Shown piece by piece: positions 6,908-13,510 of a stretch of 13,672 bases of DNA. The DNA comes from Candidatus Shapirobacteria bacterium. GTDB lineage: Bacteria; Patescibacteriota; Microgenomatia; UBA12405. The translations under genes and the position numbers were made by a program. Location: assembly GCA_020056515.1 (NCBI GenBank), contig JAGVHP010000047.1, positions 1 to 13,672 of the forward strand, in the 5' to 3' direction. How positions within the stretch are numbered: the stretch's first letter is position 1; each line of letters opens with the position of its first letter. The notes below the pieces were generated by a model. The model was not told where the DNA came from, ran no database searches, and was given only the letters and a program-made list of their open reading frames with translations.

Positions 6908-7327
6908 TTAGTCATTTTTAGTAACTTCGGCGGCTTTTTGTTGGCCTTCGATTTTTGCCCAGGCTTCCTTGGTTAATGATCCTACAGTCTTCTTTTTACC
7001 TTTACGGGTGCGGGCATTGCTTTTGGTTCGCTGACCCCGAACCGGCAGTGAGACTATATGGCGAATTCCACGATAGCAACGGATGGCCTTGAGGCGGTCA
7101 ATATTTTCCCGAACTTCTTTTTTTAAATCACCTTCAACTCTAAAAGTTTCCAGAGACTTCATTAAAATACCAATATCGTCGCGGCTAAGATCTTTGATAC
7201 GGGTGTTTAAATTAATACCGGCTTTTTTGGCTAAAGCAATTACGTTTTTTGGGCCAATTCCATAAAAACGGGTAAGGCCGACTTCAGCGCGTTCGTTATC
7301 TGGAATTTCGACACCGGATATTCTCAT
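6908..7327 (-). CDS. rpsM: 30S ribosomal protein uS13
   Basis: This protein of the 30S head contacts the P-site tRNA and forms bridges to the 50S subunit. MRISGVEIPDNERAEVGLTR, YGIGPKNVIALAKKAG, CYRGIRHIVSLPVRGQRTKSNARTRKG are family signatures. At 139 aa it is somewhat longer than the common 118-126 because of a C-terminal extension after the basic region (TKEAWAKIEGQQKAAEVTKND is spread over the last 20-odd residues). It starts 2 bases after rpmJ and has no Shine-Dalgarno, consistent with reinitiation after rpmJ. Confidence 0.97.
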   Translation of the reverse strand: MRISGVEIPDNERAEVGLTRFYGIGPKNVIALAKKAGINLNTRIKDLSRDDIGILMKSLETFRVEGDLKKEVRENIDRLKAIRCYRGIRHIVSLPVRGQRTKSNARTRKGKKKTVGSLTKEAWAKIEGQQKAAEVTKND

Positions 7328-7329
7328 AT

Positions 7330-7443
7330 TTACCCTTGTTTTTGATTATGTCGTCTGGTAGAACAAATAACCCGTCTAAGTCCCCGTCTAGTAACGATGA
7401 GACATTTTTTACAACGACGACGAATACTCGATTTGACCTTCAT
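7330..7443 (-). CDS. rpmJ: 50S ribosomal protein bL36
   Basis: This 37-aa protein begins MKVKSSIRRRCKKC and ends RRHNQKQG, the typical bL36 layout. Three zinc-ligand cysteines (C11, C14, C27) and H32 are in the usual CxxC...C....H order, so it is the zinc-binding form. It lies between infA and rpsM, its normal place. It is preceded by the longest gap in the minus-strand block (59 bases), which contains a good promoter, and it lacks a Shine-Dalgarno. It ends 2 bases before rpsM. Confidence 0.95.
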   Translation of the reverse strand: MKVKSSIRRRCKKCLIVTRRGLRRVICSTRRHNQKQG

Positions 7444-7456
7444 AGAGAGCTTTGGT

Positions 7457-7485
7457 ATTTTACCCTAAAGTTAACCCAATATCAA
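7457..7485 (-). promoter_or_regulatory. Sigma70-type promoter before rpmJ
   Basis: On the minus strand TTGATA (7480-7485) and TAAAAT (7457-7462) are separated by exactly 17 bases; each matches the consensus at five of six positions. The -10 box ends 13 bases before the rpmJ ATG, so the message would carry a leader of only about 6-7 bases and no Shine-Dalgarno. An 8-bp perfect inverted repeat (AGGGTAAA/TTTACCCT, at 7459-7466 and 7486-7493) flanks the spacer and overlaps the -10 box; it could be an operator or chance. The promoter would drive rpmJ through at least rplQ, and possibly uppP. Confidence 0.65.
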
Positions 7486-7502
7486 AGGGTAAATTGCCGA
7501 TT

Positions 7503-7709
7503 TTATCCCCGATAAACGATGCGGCCCTTATTACCGTCGGGTGATAAAACCAGAGAAACGGAATCGCCGGCTAAGCAGCGGATGTGATTGAGCTTTAAGC
7601 GACCGGCCAAATAACAGATAATGAGCCGGCCATCTTCAAGTTTGACTCGAAAAAATTGGTCGGGTAAAACTTCAGTAACGAGACCTTTAACTGTGACCTG
7701 ATCTTTCAT
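7503..7709 (-). CDS. infA: Translation initiation factor IF-1
   Basis: IF-1 binds the 30S A site during initiation and helps IF-2 and IF-3. The 68-aa protein is one OB fold: VKGLVTEVLPDQFFRVKLEDG, then LAGRLKLNHIRCLAGDSVSLVLSP and the end RGRIVYRG-like segment (KGRIVYRG). Length is close to the normal 70-73. It lies 10 bases after the flavoprotein gene and 59 bases before rpmJ. The canonical position is after map; here map is absent. No good promoter or Shine-Dalgarno is evident immediately upstream, so it probably depends on transcripts coming through the toxin-antitoxin module or from further upstream. Confidence 0.96.
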   Translation of the reverse strand: MKDQVTVKGLVTEVLPDQFFRVKLEDGRLIICYLAGRLKLNHIRCLAGDSVSLVLSPDGNKGRIVYRG

Positions 7710-7719
7710 TTAGATTTAA

Positions 7720-8115
7720 TTAATAATCTTGAGAACAAATTAATTGATGGTTTTTTAAATCCCAGATTTCGGTGACATTGATTAGAACTGCACCTTTGTG
7801 AGGAAGACCGGCATTGACTGGGTCGGTGTCAACTTTTTTCTTCCAGTCACCCGAGGCCATATATTGGGCATTACCTTTAAGTTGATAAGCATACTTGCCA
7901 TCCTCATCCCAGAAAGATAAAGACACTTGACTGTTTTCTAAAAGATTCTTATAAGTTTTATTAAAAAAGTTATCAGTAATTAATATTTGATTGGGGCCAA
8001 CTACTCTTCGACAAGTGACGGCAATAATGTTGGGTCGCATTAACTTATCGCAAGTGCCAAAGGCGATAATGGATGATTCGAAAAGATTTTTAACCTCAAC
8101 GGGGATTTGGAGCAT
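7720..8115 (-). CDS. Pyridoxamine 5'-phosphate oxidase-like FMN-binding split-barrel protein
   Basis: The 131-aa protein fits the small single-domain PNPOx-like split-barrel family, whose members often bind FMN or F420. The order is an N-terminal helix, IIAFGTCDKLMRPNI (16-30), a strand around ILITD, KTYKNLLENSQVSLSFWD (53-70), and YAYQLKGNAQY (75-85). The exact reaction is unknown, and it should not be taken as a true PdxH. I chose the ATG at 8115, one base after the toxin stop; an upstream ATG at 8154 would overlap the toxin gene by 39 bases. It sits between the toxin and infA, where map is normally found. Its operon position suggests co-expression with the toxin, but not a shared function. 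Confidence 0.75.
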   Translation of the reverse strand: MLQIPVEVKNLFESSIIAFGTCDKLMRPNIIAVTCRRVVGPNQILITDNFFNKTYKNLLENSQVSLSFWDEDGKYAYQLKGNAQYMASGDWKKKVDTDPVNAGLPHKGAVLINVTEIWDLKNHQLICSQDY

Positions 8116-8116
8116 A

Positions 8117-8404
8117 TTATTTATATACCTTGTTTTGGCCGGTGTGGCCACCAATGTTATAAAGATTAATAATTCTTATTTGATTTTGATTAAAGTTCCA
8201 AATTATCCGAAGATCACCGCTAATCCGACTACTCCAATAAGACCTATCGGTGATTAGCACTTTGTGGGTCTTTAATGATTCGAAAAAAGGATCGTTTCTC
8301 ATTGTTTTTAAAACAACGGAGATACAGTCTTTCAGGAGATTGTTTTTCTTGGTTAATTTTGCCAATTGCCGAACAAACTTGGGAGAAGGATTGAGAATAT
8401 ACAT
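8117..8404 (-). CDS. Type II toxin, RelE/YafQ-like mRNA interferase
   Basis: The 95-aa basic protein matches the RelE superfamily, ribosome-dependent endoribonucleases that cleave mRNA in the A site. An N-terminal helical part (SPKFVRQLAKLTKKNNLLKD) precedes the core strand motif SSRISGDLRIIW (R60, R66), then IRIINLYNIGGHTGQNKVY with H87 and Y94. R..GD.RIIW followed by GGH...VY is the arrangement seen in the YafQ/RelE-StbE branch, where a late His is catalytic. The ATG shares one base with the antitoxin stop (TAATG). No frameshift or missing core residue is visible, so it is probably functional. Activity is inferred from the family. Confidence 0.85.
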   Translation of the reverse strand: MYILNPSPKFVRQLAKLTKKNNLLKDCISVVLKTMRNDPFFESLKTHKVLITDRSYWSSRISGDLRIIWNFNQNQIRIINLYNIGGHTGQNKVYK

Positions 8405-8691
8405 TACTTAAGGTTTTTCATAAACATGTCAATATCTTTATCAGTCTTGAGCAAAATACCTTTTCCGGCTTTAATTTCTTCCTCGGCTTTAAGAACATTT
8501 TTGGAAGTTTCCTCATCGAGCTCTTCGATAAACTCAAAAGGTTCGGGGGAGTTTAAGTGAAGATAAGTCATTAAACGGAAATATTCAGTTAAGGAGACAC
8601 CGACTTTTTTGGCCCGTTTAACCAGACGGAAATAGAGCGGATCAGGAAGACTAATTAGTTTCTGGTGGACCTTGGTTGATTGAGTGTACAT
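8404..8691 (-). CDS. Type II antitoxin with ribbon-helix-helix domain
   Basis: Residues 9-46 (QKLISLPDPLYFRLVKRAKK, then GVSLTEYFRLM) look like a ribbon-helix-helix DNA-binding fold: one beta strand and two helices with the turn at VGVS. The acidic C-terminal part (FIEELDEETSKNVLKAEEEI, then KAGKGILLKTDKDIDMFMKNL) resembles toxin-binding tails of RelB/ParD-type antitoxins. It lies directly upstream of the toxin, overlapping it by one base. The ATG at 8691 is 6 bases after a perfect TATAAT, so its mRNA is probably leaderless. A 9-bp inverted repeat over this promoter is the likely binding site for autoregulation together with the toxin. Confidence 0.82.
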   Translation of the reverse strand: MYTQSTKVHQKLISLPDPLYFRLVKRAKKVGVSLTEYFRLMTYLHLNSPEPFEFIEELDEETSKNVLKAEEEIKAGKGILLKTDKDIDMFMKNLK

Positions 8692-8719
8692 ATATAGATT
8701 ATATATGGATTCTATATAT
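8690..8719 (-). promoter_or_regulatory. Inverted repeat, likely operator of the toxin-antitoxin promoter
   Basis: ATATATAGA (8690-8698) and TCTATATAT (8711-8719) are a perfect 9-bp inverted repeat with a 12-base spacer. They cover the start codon, part of the -10 box and the spacer up to the -35 box. Ribbon-helix-helix antitoxins typically bind such repeats over their own promoter, so it is a plausible operator. The AT-rich sequence leaves some chance of coincidence. Confidence 0.55.
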
Positions 8720-8725
8720 TGTCAA
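8698..8725 (-). promoter_or_regulatory. Consensus sigma70-type promoter of the antitoxin-toxin module
   Basis: On the minus strand a perfect TTGACA (8720-8725, within the last codons of adk) and a perfect TATAAT (8698-8703) are separated by 16 bases. Only 6 bases lie between the -10 box and the antitoxin ATG, so transcription should start at or next to the A of the ATG. It is the strongest promoter match in the window. Confidence 0.8.
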
Positions 8726-9293
8726 TGGCTAAACAAATGTCATTAAAAATGGGCTCGATGGGGCGGTTACCGTCAACACGGATTAATATATTTCTTTTTT
8801 GAAAATACTCCATGATCGGGTCGTTGTTTTCCAGATATTCAGAAAGACGTTTTTTGACGGCTTCCGGGTTAGTGTCAGTGCGATCTTTGTCCTGAAAACT
8901 TTGCCCCATTTTGGACCGTCGGGTAAATATCTCTTCGAAAGTAACATCGAGGTGAATTAGAGCAGATACTGGTTGATGACAACTTTTCAGATATTCTTCT
9001 ATGGCGGGACACTGATCGGGAAGGCGTGGGGTACCATCGACAATGAAATTTTGATTATTTACTTTGGTAACTTCTTGGATAAACAAACGAATAACAATCG
9101 GGGTTGGGACCCAAATACCTCTATCGACATAACTTTTGGCCTCAATTCCCAATGGAGTTTTACCTTCCATTTCGTTTCGGAAGGCCTCACCGGTAGAAAT
9201 ATGCGACAGATTATATTTCTTGGAAATTAATTCTGCTTGGGTGGATTTGCCGCAGCCGGAAGGTCCAATGATGAAAAGATTTAAAGCGGTCAT
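8712..9293 (-). CDS. adk: Adenylate kinase (short-lid form)
   Basis: The enzyme interconverts ATP + AMP and 2 ADP in the cytoplasm. The P-loop GPSGCGKST is at 10-18 (K16), and the AMP site includes STGEAFR (T34, R39) and DGTPRLPDQ (R90, Q94). R125, the DRTD motif at 137-140 and R149 fit the phosphate-binding arginines. The lid between R125 and DRTD is short, without the zinc-binding insert of long forms. The P-loop differs from the usual GxPGxGKGTQ (here GCGKSTQ), and the usual DGFPR reads DGTPR, so substrate preference may differ from a textbook Adk. The position right after secY supports adk. Its ATG shares one base with the secY stop. Confidence 0.88.
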   Translation of the reverse strand: MTALNLFIIGPSGCGKSTQAELISKKYNLSHISTGEAFRNEMEGKTPLGIEAKSYVDRGIWVPTPIVIRLFIQEVTKVNNQNFIVDGTPRLPDQCPAIEEYLKSCHQPVSALIHLDVTFEEIFTRRSKMGQSFQDKDRTDTNPEAVKKRLSEYLENNDPIMEYFQKRNILIRVDGNRPIEPIFNDICLAIDNI

Positions 9294-10573
9294 TAATAAG
9301 ATAGCTTTTCGTAATGGTACATTTGAACCACGTTTTCGATTTTGCGGGTCAATTCAAGAATAACTGAAACCACAATTAAAACGGAAGTGCCGCCAATAGA
9401 AAGGGTGGATATACCAGTCATTCGCTCTAATAGAGACGGAATGACGGCAATTAAACCTAAAAAGACAGCGCCAATTAAGACAACCCGATTGAGTAAAAAT
9501 TCGAGACGTTTTTCGGTAGCAATTCCCGGACGGATGCCGGGGATAAAACCGCCGGATTTCCGAAGTTCGTCGGCGACATCCTTGGGACGGAAAACAACCG
9601 AAGCGTAAAAATAGGTAAAGGCGATAACTAAAATAAAATAAAATATGATATGAGTGAGACTGGTTTGAGAAAATACCCGACTGACATTCAGAGCAATTCC
9701 CGATAAAACCTGATTTGAGCTTCGGGACAGGGCCTGGCCCAAAAGAGAGGGAATGGAGGCAAGCGATACGGCAAAAATAATCGGCATGACTCCGGCGACA
9801 TTAACCTTTAGGGGAAGATAAGTAGTTTGGGCCCGACGGGCGTAGTTTATCGGTACCCGAAGCACAGCTTCTTCAACCATGACCACAGAAATAATAATGC
9901 CAAAAGCGATGGCGGCAAAAAGAAGAATGTTAAAAAGATTTTCCGGATTACTAAAATCAGAAAGGGTTAGAGTCTGGAATAGACTAACCGGAAGACGGGC
10001 AATAATACCGGCAAAAATAATAACCGAAATACCGTTGCCAATACCATAATCATTGATCAGTTCACCCAGGAAAATCATGAGCATGGTGCCGGTAACCATG
10101 CTGGTGACCAAAGCTACCATGGTTAAAGGATTTAAGCTTCCAATAATTTGTTGGGAGTGGAGAATTCCGTACATGGCCAAAGCCTGAAAGACAGATAGAG
10201 GAATGGTCAGAATCCGGGTATATTGATTTAATTTGGCCCGACCGTACTCCCCTTCTTTCTGCAGGGCCTTTAGCTCGGGAATAACAAATCCCAACATCTG
10301 AAGCATAATGGAGGCGTTGATATAAGGATTTAAACCTAGGGCGGCAATAGAAAAATTGGCTAAAGTTCCACCGGAAAAAATATCTAAAAGAGAGAGGAGT
10401 TGATTTTGAGCAAAAAAACTTTTTAAAAGTGCCAGATTGACTCCGGGGACCGGAATGTGAGCCAAAAAACGAAAAAATACTAAAATCCCCAGTGTTATTA
10501 AAATCTTTTTTTTAAGAACGGGAGTACGGAGTCCTTCAAGATAGAGGGATAAGCCACGGGTCAGACGATTCAT
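9293..10573 (-). CDS. secY: Protein translocase subunit SecY
   Basis: This is the channel-forming subunit of the Sec translocon in the cytoplasmic membrane. The 426-aa protein has about ten hydrophobic segments. Signatures include [25 protein letters not shown] and [14 protein letters not shown] in the first half, then [15 protein letters not shown] and the [15 protein letters not shown] segment before the charged C-terminal tail. The cytoplasmic-loop arginine of IRPG, important for SecA and ribosome contacts, is present. It follows rplO by 3 bases and precedes adk with a one-base TAATG overlap, the normal spc-operon arrangement. Confidence 0.97.
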   Translation of the reverse strand: MNRLTRGLSLYLEGLRTPVLKKKILITLGILVFFRFLAHIPVPGVNLALLKSFFAQNQLLSLLDIFSGGTLANFSIAALGLNPYINASIMLQMLGFVIPELKALQKEGEYGRAKLNQYTRILTIPLSVFQALAMYGILHSQQIIGSLNPLTMVALVTSMVTGTMLMIFLGELINDYGIGNGISVIIFAGIIARLPVSLFQTLTLSDFSNPENLFNILLFAAIAFGIIISVVMVEEAVLRVPINYARRAQTTYLPLKVNVAGVMPIIFAVSLASIPSLLGQALSRSSNQVLSGIALNVSRVFSQTSLTHIIFYFILVIAFTYFYASVVFRPKDVADELRKSGGFIPGIRPGIATEKRLEFLLNRVVLIGAVFLGLIAVIPSLLERMTGISTLSIGGTSVLIVVSVILELTRKIENVVQMYHYEKLSY

Positions 10574-10576
10574 TTA

Positions 10577-11029
10577 TTATTCTATCTTACCACCGGCGGC
10601 ACTAACTTTCTTGGTGGCTGAATCTGTCATTTTAATTTTTTGAAAAGTAAGCTTTTTCTGTAGAGTTCCGGTGGATAATATTTTGACACCTAACTTGTAC
10701 ATCCGGGTATTGAGGTGGGGAAATTTTTCAAAGATGTTTTTGAGGGTAACAGTATCACCTGATTTAAAAACTTTTTCAACTTGGGCTAAAGTGATGGTCT
10801 GAAATTTATTCAATGGTAAGGTTCGATGTTTACCGCGAAGAAAAGGAAGACGCTTGATCCAGGATTTTTTGATTTTGGTACCGTCAAAAGTCAGCTTGGT
10901 ACTTCCCCGAACCTTGTCACCTTTGGCTCCCCGGCCGGTGGTATGACCACCGACTCCAGAACCAATACCCCGACCACGACGTTTGGCGGATTTGGAAACA
11001 ATTGGTTTGAGATGACTTAGAATATTCAT
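10577..11029 (-). CDS. rplO: 50S ribosomal protein uL15
   Basis: This large-subunit assembly protein has a long Gly/Arg-rich N-terminal extension. RRGRGIGSGVGGHTTGRGAKG at the start, KRLPFLRGKHRT in the middle and KKVSAAGGKIE at the end are typical. The 150-aa length is normal. It lies 11 bases after rpsE. In most bacteria rpmD (uL30) lies between rpsE and rplO; here there is no room for it. Confidence 0.97.
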   Translation of the reverse strand: MNILSHLKPIVSKSAKRRGRGIGSGVGGHTTGRGAKGDKVRGSTKLTFDGTKIKKSWIKRLPFLRGKHRTLPLNKFQTITLAQVEKVFKSGDTVTLKNIFEKFPHLNTRMYKLGVKILSTGTLQKKLTFQKIKMTDSATKKVSAAGGKIE

Positions 11030-11040
11030 GTAATTATTTA

Positions 11041-11520
11041 TTATTTTAACGATTTGAGAGCCCTAAAAGTCGCCCAAACGTTAACTGATTTGTTTCTGGA
11101 ACCAATAATTTTGCTGACAATATCTTTTATTCCAGCCAATTCAACCACGGACCGAACCGGACCACCGGCAATAAGACCGCTTCCTTTTTTACCGGGTCTG
11201 ATTAAAATAATGGAACCTTTAAACTTTATTTTGAGTGAAGAGCCTATAGTTCCATCAATAATAGGAACGGTAAACATTGATTTCTGGGCGCGTTTGATAG
11301 CTTTTTGGATGGCATCGGCCACACTTTTGGCCCGACCGTGACCAACTCCAACCCGGGATTTTTTATCACCGGAAACTACCAGGGCTGTAAAAGCGATTTG
11401 GTTTCCACCTTTGGTTTTTTTGGAAACCCGTTTGATTTCAACCACTTTTTCGGTAAATTCGGAAATCGGTTTTTGAAATTTTTCAAAAGCTCCCCTTCTG
11501 TTGTTTTGATTGTTGTCCAT
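11041..11520 (-). CDS. rpsE: 30S ribosomal protein uS5
   Basis: This is a decoding-fidelity protein with a double-stranded-RNA-binding-like N-terminal domain and a C-terminal S5 domain. VVEIKRVSKKTKGG, SRVGVGHGRAKSVADAIQKA and the GSGLIAGGPVRSVVELAGI segment are clear. The 159-aa length is normal. The ATG is 2 bases after the rplR stop, with no Shine-Dalgarno. Confidence 0.97.
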   Translation of the reverse strand: MDNNQNNRRGAFEKFQKPISEFTEKVVEIKRVSKKTKGGNQIAFTALVVSGDKKSRVGVGHGRAKSVADAIQKAIKRAQKSMFTVPIIDGTIGSSLKIKFKGSIILIRPGKKGSGLIAGGPVRSVVELAGIKDIVSKIIGSRNKSVNVWATFRALKSLK

Positions 11521-11522
11521 AA

Positions 11523-11870
11523 TTAGAAAACTAAACCTCCGGTTCTGGCGGCATCGGCGAGAGCCTTGACCCGACCGTGATAACGATAAAGACCGCGATC
11601 AAAGCGAACTTTAATAATCTTGTTTTTTATGGCTAGGGCGGCAATGGCTGAACCGACCGCTTTGGCCTTTTCTGTCTTTGTCCCTCCGGTTAGTTTGAGG
11701 GATTTGGTAGAAACTGAAGCGAGAGTTTTGCCGTGTTTGTCATCAACTATTTGAACCCAAATATGACAATTACTGCGATAAACTGACAGTCGGGGTACAC
11801 CAAGGTTGAGTTTAATTTTGCTTCGAACCCGACGGAGACGACGAAGTTTTTGATTGTGAATTATGGTCAT
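11523..11870 (-). CDS. rplR: 50S ribosomal protein uL18
   Basis: This protein binds 5S rRNA in the central protuberance. The basic N-terminus (LRRLRRVRSKIKL), GVPRLSVYRSNCHIWVQIVD and the strongly conserved end FDRGLYRYHGRVKALADAAR identify it. At 115 aa it has the usual length. The ATG is preceded by an A-run rather than a Shine-Dalgarno and lies 4 bases after rplF. Confidence 0.97.
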   Translation of the reverse strand: MTIIHNQKLRRLRRVRSKIKLNLGVPRLSVYRSNCHIWVQIVDDKHGKTLASVSTKSLKLTGGTKTEKAKAVGSAIAALAIKNKIIKVRFDRGLYRYHGRVKALADAARTGGLVF

Positions 11871-11874
11871 TTTT

Positions 11875-12414
11875 TTAGGCTTTGGCGGTTTTACCGGCTT
11901 TTAATTTAATAAACTCATTAAGATATCGAATACCTTTACCTTTGTAAGGCTCCGGAGGTTTAATTTTTCGAATGTTGCTTCCAACCTGGCCGACAATAGT
12001 CCGGTCGGATCCGATAACGGTGACCTTGGTGTCTTCGGCAACTTCTATAGTTATTCCTTTGGGGGCAGTAATAAATACCGGATGAATAAAACCGGCAGAA
12101 ACACTTAATTTATCGCCGCTGACCGAGGCTTTGTAGCCGGTACCCCTAATTTCTAAACTTTTTGTCCAGGGGGTAACCACTCCGGTGACCATGTTTTGAA
12201 GATGAGCCCGGGTAGAACCATGGCAGGATTTGGTGATTTTGTCATTGGTTTCCCGGGAGACAATAATTTTTTTGTCTTTAACTTCAATATTAATTTTTAG
12301 AGGTAAATTTAGAGTTAGTTCACCTTTTGGTCCCGAAACTTTCACTTGTCGGTTATCGACAATGACGGTGACGTTTTCGGGAATAGTTATGGTTTGATTA
12401 CCAATTCGCGACAT
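11875..12414 (-). CDS. rplF: 50S ribosomal protein uL6
   Basis: This protein lies near the factor-binding site of the 50S subunit and has two similar alpha/beta domains. MSRIGNQTITIPENVTV opens it, VKVSGPKGEL follows, and the second domain ends with PPEPYKGKGIRYLNE. I chose the ATG at 12414 (179 aa, 4 bases after rpsH). The frame extends upstream to 12504, but the extra 30 residues overlap rpsH and do not resemble the family. Confidence 0.97.
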   Translation of the reverse strand: MSRIGNQTITIPENVTVIVDNRQVKVSGPKGELTLNLPLKINIEVKDKKIIVSRETNDKITKSCHGSTRAHLQNMVTGVVTPWTKSLEIRGTGYKASVSGDKLSVSAGFIHPVFITAPKGITIEVAEDTKVTVIGSDRTIVGQVGSNIRKIKPPEPYKGKGIRYLNEFIKLKAGKTAKA

Positions 12415-12418
12415 ATAT

Positions 12419-12787
12419 TTAATAAATCTCAGCGATGAGTTCACCGCCAAGTTTCCTGACAGCAGCTTCTTTTTGGGAAAGAAGGCCAGTTGAGGTGGAA
12501 ACAATAATTAAAGATTTGGGGGTTTTACCCCAAGGAAGGGAAGTGTGCTTACTGTAGAGACGACGACCGGGTTTGGATATAATATTGACACTGTTAATTT
12601 TAGGGGAGGTGATGGTAAAACTTCTTTTGTCGGTATCGACGGAGAAGTCTTTGATAAAACCGTGGGACCGAAGAAGAGTCAGAATGTTTTGAGAAAACAA
12701 AGAATAAGGGGCAGTAATGTTTTTCTTGCCGCTTAATGAAGCGTTTTTGATTCGAATGAAAAGATCGCAGGAGAGTGAGTTGATCAT
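12419..12787 (-). CDS. rpsH: 30S ribosomal protein uS8
   Basis: This 16S rRNA-binding protein of the central domain represses the spc operon in E. coli. CDLFIRIKNASLSGKKNI at the start, IISKPGRRLYSK at 69-80 and IIVSTSTGLLSQKEA at 94-108 followed by GGELIAEIY are typical. I chose the ATG at 12787 (122 aa), one base after the rpsN stop. An in-frame ATG at 12811 would overlap rpsN by 23 bases. It is slightly shorter than the usual 130 aa. Confidence 0.96.
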   Translation of the reverse strand: MINSLSCDLFIRIKNASLSGKKNITAPYSLFSQNILTLLRSHGFIKDFSVDTDKRSFTITSPKINSVNIISKPGRRLYSKHTSLPWGKTPKSLIIVSTSTGLLSQKEAAVRKLGGELIAEIY

Positions 12788-12788
12788 A

Positions 12789-12974
12789 TTAAAAACTGGC
12801 TTTTCTAACACCGGGTAACATGCCGGTATCGGCTAATTTTCTAAAACAAAGTCGGCAAAGACCGAAGAGACGGATATAGGCCCGGCCCCGACCACAGAGG
12901 TGACAACGATTGTGATAGCGGGTTTTATAGGGGAGTTTTTTTGATTCCCTAATTTTTTTGGTTAGTCTGGCCAT
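12789..12974 (-). CDS. rpsN: 30S ribosomal protein uS14, zinc-binding (type Z)
   Basis: This is the short 61-aa form with two CxxC pairs (C24/C27 and C40/C43) that bind zinc, as opposed to the roughly 100-aa zinc-free form. [19 protein letters not shown] and [15 protein letters not shown] are family signatures. It stands 3 bases after rplE and 1 base before rpsH, its standard place in the spc operon. Confidence 0.97.
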   Translation of the reverse strand: MARLTKKIRESKKLPYKTRYHNRCHLCGRGRAYIRLFGLCRLCFRKLADTGMLPGVRKASF

Positions 12975-12977
12975 ATT

Positions 12978-13508
12978 TTATTTTTGGAAAGGAAAACCTA
13001 AAGTGGATAATAACATTTTTGAATCAGCAAGAGAAGCAGCGGTGATATTGAGAGTAATTTCAAGACTATGAATTTTGCTGACATTATTTAAATTAACTTC
13101 GGGAAAATAAGTCTGATCGCGGATGGTGAGGGAATAGTTTCCACTTTGATCAAAGGCAGTATTGCTCATACCCCTAAAGTCGCGAAGTTGAGGTAAAACT
13201 AAATTAAAAAGTTTTTCAACGAAGTGATACATCTTGGTTCCCCGGAGGGTGACTTTTAAGGCCAGAGGGTCATTTTGACGAAGCTTAAAGGTGGAAATTG
13301 ATTTCTTGGATCGAGTTAAGCTCGGTTTTTGACCGGCAATAGCGATCAGTTCTTTTTCGGCGGCTAAAAGTGCTTCAGCTGATTCCCTGGCTTCGGCTAC
13401 CCGGTAATTAAGAACGACCTTATTTAGACGAGGTAAAGAAAAAAAATTCTTTTTGGAGTCAAAACTCTTGACTAATAATTTATTGATTTCGAAGGGTGTG
13501 TAGATCAT
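12978..13508 (-). CDS. rplE: 50S ribosomal protein uL5
   Basis: This protein binds 5S rRNA and contacts the P-site tRNA. LPRLNKVVLNYRVAEA near the N-terminus, IAGQKPSLTRSKKSISTFKL and VTLRGTKMYHFVEKLFN identify it, and the end (EITLNITAASLADSKMLL, then GFPF) is typical. I chose the ATG at 13508 (176 aa, 2 bases after rplX). A GTG at 13544 would overlap rplX by 34 bases and add residues that do not fit the family. Confidence 0.96.
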   Translation of the reverse strand: MIYTPFEINKLLVKSFDSKKNFFSLPRLNKVVLNYRVAEARESAEALLAAEKELIAIAGQKPSLTRSKKSISTFKLRQNDPLALKVTLRGTKMYHFVEKLFNLVLPQLRDFRGMSNTAFDQSGNYSLTIRDQTYFPEVNLNNVSKIHSLEITLNITAASLADSKMLLSTLGFPFQK

Positions 13509-13510
13509 AT

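Noticed and set aside
7444..7502. The infA-rpmJ gap as an intrinsic terminator (8-bp inverted repeat)
   Set aside because: The stem is A-T rich with a 19-base loop and no U-run follows it; the sequence fits a promoter much better.
12415..12504. N-terminal extension of rplF from an ATG at 12504
   Set aside because: It overlaps the conserved 3' end of rpsH, and L6 proteins begin with the MSRIG-type sequence found at 12414.
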